Shown here one piece after another: positions 1 to 6,187 of a stretch of DNA of 10,465 bases. A model generated the notes under the pieces. The model was not told where the DNA came from. It made no database searches and saw only the letters and a list, made by a program, of their open reading frames with translations. Source of the stretch: Lachnospiraceae bacterium UBA1748 (GTDB lineage Bacteria > Bacillota > Clostridia > Lachnospirales > Lachnospiraceae). The translations under genes were made by a program, and so were the position numbers. The stretch is from contig DCHQ01000102.1 in NCBI GenBank assembly GCA_002314855.1, positions 6,153 through 16,617 on the forward strand. The letters run 5' to 3'. The stretch's first letter is position 1. Every line of letters begins with the position of its first letter.

Positions 1-28
1 TTCGTTCTATCCATTAGACTACGGACGC
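1..28 (-). tRNA. tRNA, 5' part only, probably tRNA-Arg
   Basis: Read on the minus strand, this gives a tRNA 5' end: a 7-nt acceptor strand GCGTCCG, then TA at positions 8-9, then a D-arm containing AATGGATAGAAC. The D-loop AATGGATAGAAC and the acceptor sequence resemble clostridial tRNA-Arg genes. The anticodon lies beyond the left edge, so the identity is an inference. The remaining two thirds of the gene are outside the window. A possible promoter lies about 50 nt upstream (77-105). Confidence 0.72.
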
Positions 29-76
29 CGGCAAATAAAGGAGCCAATGGGCATAATCCCCTATTTAAACGAGTTT

Positions 77-105
77 ATATTAACATAAAATAGCTGTTGT
101 GTCTA
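77..105 (-). promoter_or_regulatory. candidate promoter of the tRNA gene
   Basis: On the minus strand a TAGACA (-35, 100-105) is separated by exactly 17 nt from TAATAT (-10, 77-82). Transcription would start near position 70 and run into the tRNA at 28. The two hexamers each differ from consensus at one or two positions. The site sits just past the stop codon of the DUF5688-like gene. Confidence 0.45.
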
Positions 106-111
106 GTTATG

Positions 112-1062
112 TTATACTAATCTGAGTTCTCTTTTACTAAAATCATAGTAATATAAACTATCCGATAAAACCTCTGTATCAGAAAGACATTCTCGATTCA
201 CTTGATAAATCATGGTTTTGAGACTTTCCGGGTCTATATAACCATTATCTATAACAGCTATCATCTCATGGATAGATGACGGTATCAGGAAAAAGTTATG
301 TTGATTACTTATGGAAAACTCTTCGAGAAAATCATCATACAATATTACACCCGCGCCATACTGTCTTCGTTTATTAGACATAACATACAGAGGCACCTGA
401 CTCACATCACCACTAAATGTAAGCATACTTCCACTCATACTGTTATTCATATCATCAACTATTTCGCCAATATGACATATATCAGCTTCATATATTTCTG
501 GTGTGTTCATTTTGGCAATCTCTAAGATATCTTCAGCAGTTTTATTCCAACTTTTAATATGGTCATTATATAAGACAATTGTGCCTGACATATTACTACG
601 TTTCCAGCTATTACTATCCACCACATAGCAGAAAATAATGGACATATCAAGGTATTCAAAGTGTGGCACCTTTTCCAACATCTTGGCATTCTTTTCTGTG
701 TTCACCAGACGATATACAATTCGTTTACTCGCCTTTTCATAATCAATAAAATCTTCGGCATCAAAATCAAGGTTATCCTCTTCTGCTTCCACCATTTTAA
801 TGATTGTTCTCACGATTTCGCCAAGTGTCATTCCTTTTTCATACCAATTATATAGATCCTCCAAATATACTGTAGGACCCATATTCTTATGTTTGGAGCA
901 TATACTTATTCCTGTAAGTTTCACATCATTGTTTTTGGTAGTATGTACCTCTTTTACCTCGGCACTGCTACCATAAATATCAGTAAGTGCCTTTATTAGT
1001 TTGTTTTTAAATATATCAAATGCTTCATTATCAATAATCACTGTATTATATTCGTTACTCAT
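112..1062 (-). CDS. DUF5688-like protein of unknown function
   Basis: A 316-residue soluble protein with no signal peptide or membrane segment. I place it in the DUF5688 family, which is common in Lachnospiraceae and has no known function. The match is to the family's order of blocks: YLEDLYNWYEKGMTLGEIV near residues 66-84, then RLVNTEKNAKMLEKVPHFEYLDM (118-140, quoted here only by its ends RLVN and YLDM), then LYVMSNKRRQYGAGVILYDD (225-244), FFLIPSSIHE (257-266) and a C-terminal VLSDSLYYYD (298-307). The protein is acidic and has no catalytic motif that I recognise. The ATG is preceded by GAAAGGG about 7 nt upstream, which supports this start. It lies directly downstream of the efp terminator with only 26 nt between, and no clear promoter of its own. 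Family assignment is from memory of the conserved blocks, not a search. Confidence 0.82.
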   Translation of the reverse strand: MSNEYNTVIIDNEAFDIFKNKLIKALTDIYGSSAEVKEVHTTKNNDVKLTGISICSKHKNMGPTVYLEDLYNWYEKGMTLGEIVRTIIKMVEAEEDNLDFDAEDFIDYEKASKRIVYRLVNTEKNAKMLEKVPHFEYLDMSIIFCYVVDSNSWKRSNMSGTIVLYNDHIKSWNKTAEDILEIAKMNTPEIYEADICHIGEIVDDMNNSMSGSMLTFSGDVSQVPLYVMSNKRRQYGAGVILYDDFLEEFSISNQHNFFLIPSSIHEMIAVIDNGYIDPESLKTMIYQVNRECLSDTEVLSDSLYYYDFSKRELRLV

Positions 1063-1088
1063 AAATTATCCCTTTCAAAAATTTGCAT

Positions 1089-1125
1089 AAAAAAAAGACA
1101 GCATATGTCTAACATATACTGTCTT
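1089..1125 (-). terminator. intrinsic terminator after efp
   Basis: A 14-bp stem (1095-1108 with 1112-1125, one G-T pair) with a 3-nt loop is followed on the minus strand by eight T residues (1089-1096, partly shared with the stem base). It lies about 34 nt past the efp stop codon and ends 26 nt before the DUF5688-like start codon. Confidence 0.93.
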
Positions 1126-1158
1126 ATAAAGCATAATAACGAATCGAAATGCTACTAA

Positions 1159-1716
1159 TTAAACACGGCTTAAGTACTCACCTGTTCTAGTATCAATCTT
1201 AATAGTCTCACCCTGCTCTACGAAAAGTGGAACCATAACCTGAGCACCTGTCTCAACGATAGCTGGCTTTGTAGCACCTGTAGCTGTATCACCCTTGAAA
1301 CCTGGCTCTGTATCTGTAATCTGAAGCTCTACAAAGAGAGGTGGCTCGATTGCAAATACGCTACCATTGTGTGAACATACCTTACAAAGCTCATTCTCCT
1401 TAACGAACTTAAGTGAATCACCAACTGAATCCTTAGAAAGAGCTACCTGCTCATATGTCTCTGTATCCATGAAGTTGAATAAATCACCATCAGCGTAAAG
1501 ATACTGCATTTCTTTTCTATCAATACGTGCCTGTGGACACTTCTCTGTTGGTCTGAAAGTCTTTTCAACTACACCACCAGACTTAATATTCTTAAGCTTT
1601 GTTCTTACGAAAGCTGCACCCTTACCAGGCTTAACATGCTGAAATTCTATAATCTGATATACGTTATTCTCGAATTCGATAGTAACGCCATTTCTGAAAT
1701 CTCCTGCAGAAATCAT
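1159..1716 (-). CDS. efp: elongation factor P
   Basis: EF-P (185 residues, the usual length) binds the ribosome between the P and E sites and promotes peptide bond formation at polyproline stretches. The N-terminal KOW-like domain spans about residues 1-62 and is followed by two OB-type domains; the C-terminal signature region (around GATKPAIVETGAQVMVPLF) is intact. The tip loop reads KPGKG at residues 29-33, so K32 is the residue that is modified in many bacteria, for instance by 5-aminopentanolylation in Bacillus subtilis. No modification gene such as epmA or epmB is in the window. The ATG has a strong AGGAGG about 7 nt upstream. A TTGAAA-17-TAAACT promoter (1761-1789) and a strong terminator (1089-1125) suggest that it is largely a single-gene unit. 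Codon use looks like that of a highly expressed gene. Confidence 0.98.
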   Translation of the reverse strand: MISAGDFRNGVTIEFENNVYQIIEFQHVKPGKGAAFVRTKLKNIKSGGVVEKTFRPTEKCPQARIDRKEMQYLYADGDLFNFMDTETYEQVALSKDSVGDSLKFVKENELCKVCSHNGSVFAIEPPLFVELQITDTEPGFKGDTATGATKPAIVETGAQVMVPLFVEQGETIKIDTRTGEYLSRV

Positions 1717-1760
1717 AAAAAGTTCCTCCTAATTTTTCTTAACGAAATAATACCTTATTT

Positions 1761-1789
1761 AGTTTAAACGAATAAGTCTATTTTTTCAA
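1761..1789 (-). promoter_or_regulatory. efp promoter
   Basis: On the minus strand, -35 TTGAAA (1784-1789), a 17-nt spacer and -10 TAAACT (1761-1766). The predicted transcript starts near 1754, leaving a leader of about 38 nt that carries AGGAGG. Both hexamers and the spacing fit the vegetative sigma factor. Confidence 0.78.
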
Positions 1790-1809
1790 CTACTTTTTAG
1801 CATTAGTTA

Positions 1810-1828
1810 TGTTAAATATCATTTAACA
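1810..1828 (-). repeat. AT-rich hairpin after the TtcA-like gene
   Basis: An 8-bp inverted repeat (TGTTAAAT and ATTTAACA) with a 3-nt loop lies just past the TGA of the TtcA-like gene. The following minus-strand bases (TAACTAATGC) are not T-rich, so it is at best a weak terminator or a transcript-end stabiliser. It lies upstream of the efp promoter. Confidence 0.35.
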
Positions 1829-1830
1829 AA

Positions 1831-2742
1831 TCATTCTTTCCAAAAAAGATAGCTTTTAGGGTCATCGTACCATTCCATAAAAGAATGATGAATCCCCTTG
1901 TCTTTATACTTAACAACCGTTTGTAAGTTAACATTTTCAGCGGATTTAAAAATATTGCTATCAACATACGGATTAATCTTCTTAAGATTCTTGATGAGAT
2001 TTTTTATCTCCTGACGCTTAGAATCAACTGATCCGTCCTCGTTAGCTGACGTATGTTCCTCTGTAAATCTGCAAGCACATGCTAGAAAATCAAGCTCGTT
2101 ATAATTCTTCCAGCGAATAATATCTTCTTCTCTCACTAGATACATGGGCCTAATAAGTTCCATCCCCTCAAAATTAGAGCTATGAACCTTTGGCATCATA
2201 GTCTGGAACTGGCCTCCATACATCATACCCATAAGTATGGTTTCAATAACATCATCAAAATGATGTCCTAGAGCTATCTTATTACATCCAAGCTCCCTAG
2301 CTTTTGTATATAAATGTCCTCTTCGCATTCTGGCGCATAAATAACAAGGCGAATCCTCTATATTATAAACAGAGTCAAATATATCTGTTTCAAATATGGT
2401 AACTTCAAGACCCATCTTGGCAGCGTTCTCTTCAATTTTCTTCCGATTAGCTTCATTATACCCTGGGTCCATCACCATGTTGACTACTTCAAACGGAATC
2501 TTGTTATGCTTCTTTAACTCCTTAAATAACAGAGCCATAAGCATTGAATCCTTGCCTCCAGATATGCACACAGCCACCTTATCGCCTGGCTTAAGAAGTT
2601 CATACTTTGTAATGCCCTTCGCAAACTTGGTAAATAGTTCACTGTGATATTTTTTGCGAATGCTAAGCTCTATGGCCGCAGTTTTTTCTGCGTAATCGAT
2701 TTTTCCATCCATAAATTTATTAACCAGACCTTTATCATACAT
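1831..2742 (-). CDS. TtcA-like tRNA thiolase (PP-loop ATPase)
   Basis: A 303-residue cytoplasmic protein of the N-type PP-loop ATPase family, closest to TtcA, which uses ATP and a [4Fe-4S] cluster to convert cytidine 32 of some tRNAs to 2-thiocytidine. Visible motifs are the PP-loop SGGKDS (61-66), CYLC (C133 and C136), GHHFDD (159-164) and FLACACRF with C222 and C224. E. coli TtcA (311 residues) uses a CxxC pair plus one distal cysteine as cluster ligands, and the pattern here fits. Its exact substrate in this lineage is inferred; the family contains paralogues of unknown target. The start is odd: the ATG follows the T-tract of the upstream terminator with no Shine-Dalgarno. The frame upstream is open only to a TAA and has no other start codon. 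M11 is the only ATG alternative and also lacks a good ribosome binding site. Confidence 0.87.
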   Translation of the reverse strand: MYDKGLVNKFMDGKIDYAEKTAAIELSIRKKYHSELFTKFAKGITKYELLKPGDKVAVCISGGKDSMLMALLFKELKKHNKIPFEVVNMVMDPGYNEANRKKIEENAAKMGLEVTIFETDIFDSVYNIEDSPCYLCARMRRGHLYTKARELGCNKIALGHHFDDVIETILMGMMYGGQFQTMMPKVHSSNFEGMELIRPMYLVREEDIIRWKNYNELDFLACACRFTEEHTSANEDGSVDSKRQEIKNLIKNLKKINPYVDSNIFKSAENVNLQTVVKYKDKGIHHSFMEWYDDPKSYLFWKE

Positions 2743-2768
2743 AAAAAAACACGCAACTAAGTGCGTGT
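2743..2768 (-). terminator. intrinsic terminator after the XRE gene
   Basis: On the minus strand, ACACGCA and TGCGTGT form a 7-bp GC-containing stem (2762-2768 with 2749-2755) with a 6-nt loop, followed by seven T residues (2743-2749). It starts 9 nt past the XRE stop codon. The final T directly abuts the ATG of the TtcA-like gene, so it may act as an attenuator for that gene. Confidence 0.85.
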
Positions 2769-2777
2769 ATTTTACTA

Positions 2778-3074
2778 TTAATTACTTGCGCTGTCTATAG
2801 GCTCAAAATTGATTACAACCTTGTTTCCAAGGGCTGCAGCCATCTTTACCAGCATCTCAAGTGTTGGATTGCTTTCTGAGGATTCAAACCTTGTTATGTT
2901 AGGCTGAGGAATACCGGTAACTTCTGCAAGCTTAACCTGAGTTATTCTCTGGTTCTTACGAAGACTTTTATACTTGGCAACCATATCTGACTGAACGCTC
3001 TTTTGAATATCTGATATAGAATATGAAATGCCTCCATCCTTATATAAAATATCCATATTACCCTTTTTTTTCAT
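2778..3074 (-). CDS. XRE-family regulator, HigA-type antitoxin-like
   Basis: A 98-residue DNA-binding protein. Residues about 43-64 (RITQVKLAEVTGIPQPNITR and following) form a lambda-repressor-type helix-turn-helix, followed by NPTLEMLVKMAAALG (69-83) and a C-terminal strand KVVINFEPI (85-93). This layout, a conserved N-terminal segment before the HTH and a short strand after it, is typical of HigA/RelB-type antitoxins paired with RelE/HigB toxins. No toxin gene is present: the upstream neighbour is the divergent AraC gene and the downstream one is the TtcA-like gene. It may therefore be an orphan antitoxin or a plain regulator. The ATG is supported by CGGAGG 8 nt upstream; the internal M7 has AAGGG too close to be favoured. 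It has its own promoter (3120-3148) and terminator (2743-2768). Confidence 0.88.
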   Translation of the reverse strand: MKKKGNMDILYKDGGISYSISDIQKSVQSDMVAKYKSLRKNQRITQVKLAEVTGIPQPNITRFESSESNPTLEMLVKMAAALGNKVVINFEPIDSASN

Positions 3075-3119
3075 TGCTTTAACCTCCGAGTAGTATTTTT
3101 AGTCGTTTAAGCAAAACAT

Positions 3120-3148
3120 ATAATACATTATATTATTTTTGTTTTCAA
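3120..3148 (-). promoter_or_regulatory. promoter of the XRE gene
   Basis: On the minus strand, -35 TTGAAA (3143-3148), a 17-nt spacer and -10 TATTAT (3120-3125). The transcript would start near 3113 and have a leader of about 39 nt with CGGAGG. The region is very AT-rich, and a second TATAAT inside the spacer has no matching -35. Confidence 0.68.
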
Positions 3149-3166
3149 GTGCACTTTCCTCTATTT

Positions 3167-3176
3167 ATGCTACAAT
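3167..3176 (+). promoter_or_regulatory. candidate extended -10 promoter of the AraC gene
   Basis: ATGCTACAAT carries the extended -10 pattern TGnTACAAT (TG at 3168-3169, TACAAT at 3171-3176). No good -35 hexamer lies 16-18 nt upstream, which is tolerated by extended -10 promoters. The transcript would start near 3183, about 55 nt before the ATG. A second TACAAT at 3218-3223 is within the dyad and too close to the gene to be favoured. Confidence 0.4.
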
Positions 3177-3197
3177 AATAAGGGTTTATATAGTTAA

Positions 3198-3223
3198 ATT
3201 GTACGAAGTATATCGTATACAAT
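3198..3223 (+). promoter_or_regulatory. nested dyads upstream of the AraC gene, operator candidate
   Basis: ATTGTACGA (3198-3206) is mirrored by TCGTATACAAT (3213-3223), with a 2-nt insertion in the right arm. Inside lies a perfect inverted repeat GTATA-TCG-TATAC (3208-3220). The element lies just upstream of the AraC ribosome binding site and downstream of the candidate promoter, a position suited to repression. Which regulator binds is not visible in the sequence. Confidence 0.4.
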
Positions 3224-3237
3224 GAATGAGGATTATT

Positions 3238-4200
3238 ATGGCCGATACTAAGGACATTAATAAAGAATGGAATAGTTTCAATACAGAATACACCAACGAG
3301 GAATATCCTATTGGTGTTTATTACCTTGATCTCCCACAAACTATAATGGGAAGTATTCGTTTACACTGGCATCCAGAAATAGAACTGGATTTTGTAAAAA
3401 CTGGTAGTGCTGTATATAACCTTGGTGAAGAATCAATCCAGGTCGACGCCGGTTCAGCCATAGTGATTAACGAAGGACGTATCCACTCCATCGAGAACAA
3501 AAACCCTGGCAGTGAATGCGTAATAATCTCTATGTTAGTTAATATAGAGTTTTTATTTAACAAAGACGGAGGATTATTGTCTGCTAAATACAAAGAGCCT
3601 ATTACTGGCAATCAGTCTCTAAGATACGCTCTATTTACACCAGATAATAAAAGAGGCCGGGATGGCATTGACTGTATCAATGCATTACTAAAAAGCAATC
3701 TTGATAAAAAATATGGTTATGAACTTGAAACAAAGAGCCTCCTTTGTAACCTGTGGATGCAGCTTCTAAATATATCTGCTTTGGAGAGAAATAACAAGAT
3801 TAGTGTATTATCTATACTCGATGAAGAACGAGTAAAATACGCCATATCATATATTAATAAAATGTACAGCAAGCCACTTACACTTGATGAGATTTCAGAA
3901 AGTGTTCACCTTAGTAAAAGTGAATGCTGCCGTTGTTTTAAACGAGCTACAAACATGACTCCTTTCGAGTATCTTATGAGGCAGCGCATACTAGAATCGG
4001 CTCGTAAAATGCAGCGTAATGATCCAATAGCCAATTCTATTTCCGAGCTTGCGGAATCTGTAGGCTTTAATAACGCCAGCTACTACAACCGTATATTTAA
4101 GAAATATTTTGGCGATACACCTACTAAATGCAAAGAGCAGTTAAAGAAAAGTCACCGAGATTCCCTGTCACCGTTCGGAATCTCACTTGCACGTATTTAA
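3238..4200 (+). CDS. AraC-family transcriptional regulator with N-terminal cupin domain
   Basis: A 320-residue regulator. The N-terminal AraC-binding cupin begins with HWHPEIEL (44-51) and continues through GSAIVINEGRIHSIEN (72-87); this half usually senses a small ligand, often a sugar. The C-terminal AraC/XylS domain has two helix-turn-helix units: LTLDEISESVHLSKSECCRC (214-233) and SISELAESVGFNNASYYNRI (267-286), ending in FKKYFGDTP (287-295). C230, C231 and C233 form a small cysteine cluster in the first recognition helix. I chose the ATG at 3238 because TGAGG lies 6 nt upstream of it; an in-frame ATG at 3226 would add four residues but overlaps that Shine-Dalgarno. No metabolic operon adjoins it, so its targets are unknown. 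The nearest plus-strand sugar gene, the phosphorylase, is 5.5 kb away. Confidence 0.95.
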   Translation: MADTKDINKEWNSFNTEYTNEEYPIGVYYLDLPQTIMGSIRLHWHPEIELDFVKTGSAVYNLGEESIQVDAGSAIVINEGRIHSIENKNPGSECVIISMLVNIEFLFNKDGGLLSAKYKEPITGNQSLRYALFTPDNKRGRDGIDCINALLKSNLDKKYGYELETKSLLCNLWMQLLNISALERNNKISVLSILDEERVKYAISYINKMYSKPLTLDEISESVHLSKSECCRCFKRATNMTPFEYLMRQRILESARKMQRNDPIANSISELAESVGFNNASYYNRIFKKYFGDTPTKCKEQLKKSHRDSLSPFGISLARI

Positions 4201-4208
4201 TATGGATA

Positions 4209-4255
4209 TAAAAAATACCCTGAGACTAATCTCAGGGTATTCTTAGTTAATTCTT
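4209..4255. terminator. bidirectional intrinsic terminator between AraC and prfA
   Basis: A perfect 12-bp stem (4214-4225 with 4230-4241; arms AATACCCTGAGA and TCTCAGGGTATT) with a 4-nt loop separates two convergent genes. On the minus strand it is followed by a clean T-tract (six T residues counting the stem end), ending the prfA transcript. On the plus strand the following bases are moderately T-rich (CTTAGTTAATTCTTTATTT), so it likely also ends the AraC transcript. Confidence 0.92.
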
Positions 4256-4258
4256 TAT

Positions 4259-5332
4259 TTACTGATTTTCAACCTTTAGAAGCTTGGCTGCCTGATCAGC
4301 AGCGATACATGCATCAATAATCTCCTGAATATCACCATTCATAATCTTATCAAGCTTATAAAGTGTAAGACCGATTCTATGATCTGTTACACGTCCCTGT
4401 GGGAAGTTATAGGTTCTAATCTTCTCAGATCTGTCACCAGTACCTATCTGGCTTCTTCTTGCATCAGCTTCAGCATCATGAGCTTTCTGACATTCCAAAT
4501 CATAAAGCTTAGCTCTAAGTAAGTTAAATGCCTTCTCCTTATTCTGAATCTGAGACTTTTCAGTCTGAGAATAAATAACAATACCTGTTGGGTAATGAGT
4601 AAGTCGTACAGCTGAGTCTGTTGTATTGACACACTGTCCACCGTTACCTGAAGCACGCATAACGTCGATTCGAATATCCTTCTCGTCGATTTGAACGTCA
4701 ACTTCTTCTGCTTCTGGAATAACAGCAACTGAGGCTGTTGATGTATGAATACGTCCACCTGACTCTGTTTCTGGAACTCTCTGTACACGATGAACGCCTG
4801 ATTCATATTTAAGAATAGAATATGCGCCCTGACCTGATACCATGAATTCAACTTCCTTCATACCACCGATACCAGTCTCATCTACGTTAACAATATCTAT
4901 CTTCCAATGATGTTCCTCAATATAATGAGAATACATTCTATAAAGCTCTGCAGCAAATAATGCGGCCTCATCGCCACCTGCGCCTGCTCTGATTTCAACT
5001 ACAACGTTCTTGTCATCATTAGGGTCCTTAGGAAGAAGAAGAATCTTAATATCATGCTCAAGTTCCTCAACTCTTTTCTTGGCATTATTATGCTCTTCCT
5101 TAATCATCTCACGCATATCAGGATCTTTTTCTTCCTCTAACATTATGATAGAGTCTTCAATATCCTGCTTGCATTTCTTATATTCCTTGTATGCTTCAAC
5201 AAGAGGCTGTAAATCACTCTGCTCTTTCATAAGCTTTCTGAATCGATGTGAATCATCAGTAACACCTGGCTCTGAAAGCTCATTCATAAGCTCTTCATAT
5301 CTTCTTATTAAATCATCTAACTTATCAAACAT
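4259..5332 (-). CDS. prfA: peptide chain release factor 1
   Basis: RF1 reads UAA and UAG in the ribosomal A site and triggers peptide release. At 357 residues it has the usual length. The catalytic GGQ is at 231-233 within ASGNGGQCVNTTDSAVRL, and Q233 is the residue methylated by PrmC, encoded just upstream. The codon-recognition tripeptide position reads P187-E188-T189 in RVPETESGGRIHTS, an RF1-type PxT rather than the SPF of RF2. GTGDRSEKIRTYNFPQGRVT (297-316) is also intact. I chose the ATG at 5332 because AAAGGTG lies 8 nt upstream; a GTG at 5341 is in frame but forms part of that Shine-Dalgarno. Only 18 nt separate it from the prmC stop codon, so it is the last gene of the rpmE - DUF1385 - prmC - prfA run, ended by the 4209-4255 terminator. 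Confidence 0.98.
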   Translation of the reverse strand: MFDKLDDLIRRYEELMNELSEPGVTDDSHRFRKLMKEQSDLQPLVEAYKEYKKCKQDIEDSIIMLEEEKDPDMREMIKEEHNNAKKRVEELEHDIKILLLPKDPNDDKNVVVEIRAGAGGDEAALFAAELYRMYSHYIEEHHWKIDIVNVDETGIGGMKEVEFMVSGQGAYSILKYESGVHRVQRVPETESGGRIHTSTASVAVIPEAEEVDVQIDEKDIRIDVMRASGNGGQCVNTTDSAVRLTHYPTGIVIYSQTEKSQIQNKEKAFNLLRAKLYDLECQKAHDAEADARRSQIGTGDRSEKIRTYNFPQGRVTDHRIGLTLYKLDKIMNGDIQEIIDACIAADQAAKLLKVENQ

Positions 5333-5350
5333 ATATTTCACCTTTCCGGG

Positions 5351-6187
5351 TTAATTAAGACTACCTGAAACCATTCTGTCCTTACCAGCAAGATCCTGCC
5401 GTACGCGAATGTCATTGTAGCCATATTCTTTTAGTAACTCGCTGACAGCCTGTCCTTGATTATACCCTATTTCAAAATATAATCTACCACCAGCTTTCAA
5501 ATGCCCTGCGGCATCTTTAATAATTCTTTTATACAAGTCAAGGCCATCATCTCCGCCACATAGCGCAAGCATCGGTTCATGATCCTTCACTTCACTGTTC
5601 AGTCCTTCAATCACCTTTCGTTCAATGTATGGCGGATTCGAAACAATAATATCGAACTGCCCTTCAATGCCACCTAGCAAATCACTATAAACAAAAGATA
5701 CATTATGAACATTCAGCTTTTCCTTATTAATAGCTGATACTTCTAAAGCGCCTTCTGATATATCACTTCCTGTAACCTTCCACGAAGGCCTGTTACTAGC
5801 CAAAGTAATCGCTATACATCCTGATCCTGTACATATATCAAGAACATCAAGATTATCAGCTCTTTCTACAGATAATATATTCTCTACTATAACCTCTGTA
5901 TCATATCTTGGAATAAGCACCCTGTTATCCACATAATAATCAATTCCATAAAAGCACTGACTGCCTGTGATGTACTGAAGTGGTTCATGCCCTGCACGTC
6001 TTTTTATTAGTTCTAGGTATTTACCAGAATTTTCCACTTCCTCGCGGCTTTTTACAAGATACTGGGCTCTATTCATATGAAACACATATTCAAACAAAGA
6101 AAATGCATCATAAGCCGCATCATCAATTCCTGCCGCCATAAGTTCGCCTGTAGCATCCTGCAATAGCTGTCCATACGTCATACTCAT
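5351..6187 (-). CDS. prmC: release factor glutamine methyltransferase PrmC
   Basis: PrmC (278 residues) uses S-adenosylmethionine to N5-methylate the GGQ glutamine of RF1 and RF2. The N-terminal helical domain (about 1-75) recognises the release factor. The Rossmann methyltransferase domain carries LDICTGSGCIAI (116-127, SAM motif I) and SNPPYIE (183-189), whose NPPY is typical of glutamine and adenine N-methyltransferases. LIPRYDTE (91-98) has tyrosine where many homologues have proline. The ATG overlaps the stop codon of the upstream DUF1385 gene by 4 nt (ATGA), indicating translational coupling; AAGGA lies 9 nt upstream. Its substrate gene prfA follows immediately, the reverse of the prfA-prmC order in Escherichia coli. 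Confidence 0.97.
   Translation of the reverse strand: MSMTYGQLLQDATGELMAAGIDDAAYDAFSLFEYVFHMNRAQYLVKSREEVENSGKYLELIKRRAGHEPLQYITGSQCFYGIDYYVDNRVLIPRYDTEVIVENILSVERADNLDVLDICTGSGCIAITLASNRPSWKVTGSDISEGALEVSAINKEKLNVHNVSFVYSDLLGGIEGQFDIIVSNPPYIERKVIEGLNSEVKDHEPMLALCGGDDGLDLYKRIIKDAAGHLKAGGRLYFEIGYNQGQAVSELLKEYGYNDIRVRQDLAGKDRMVSGSLN

Noticed and set aside
3226..3237. Upstream ATG giving a four-residue longer AraC protein
   Set aside because: It overlaps the TGAGG that is correctly spaced for the ATG at 3238.
3075..3237. Possible small toxin gene upstream of the XRE antitoxin-like gene
   Set aside because: The region is only 163 nt, is filled by promoters and dyads, and has no coding frame with a ribosome binding site.
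4444..4851. 135-codon open frame on the minus strand inside prfA
   Set aside because: It is an out-of-frame reading of prfA with no ribosome binding site and a composition unlike a real protein.
5333..5341. Upstream GTG start for prfA
   Set aside because: The GTG is part of the AAAGGTG Shine-Dalgarno for the ATG at 5332, which gives the normal RF1 length.
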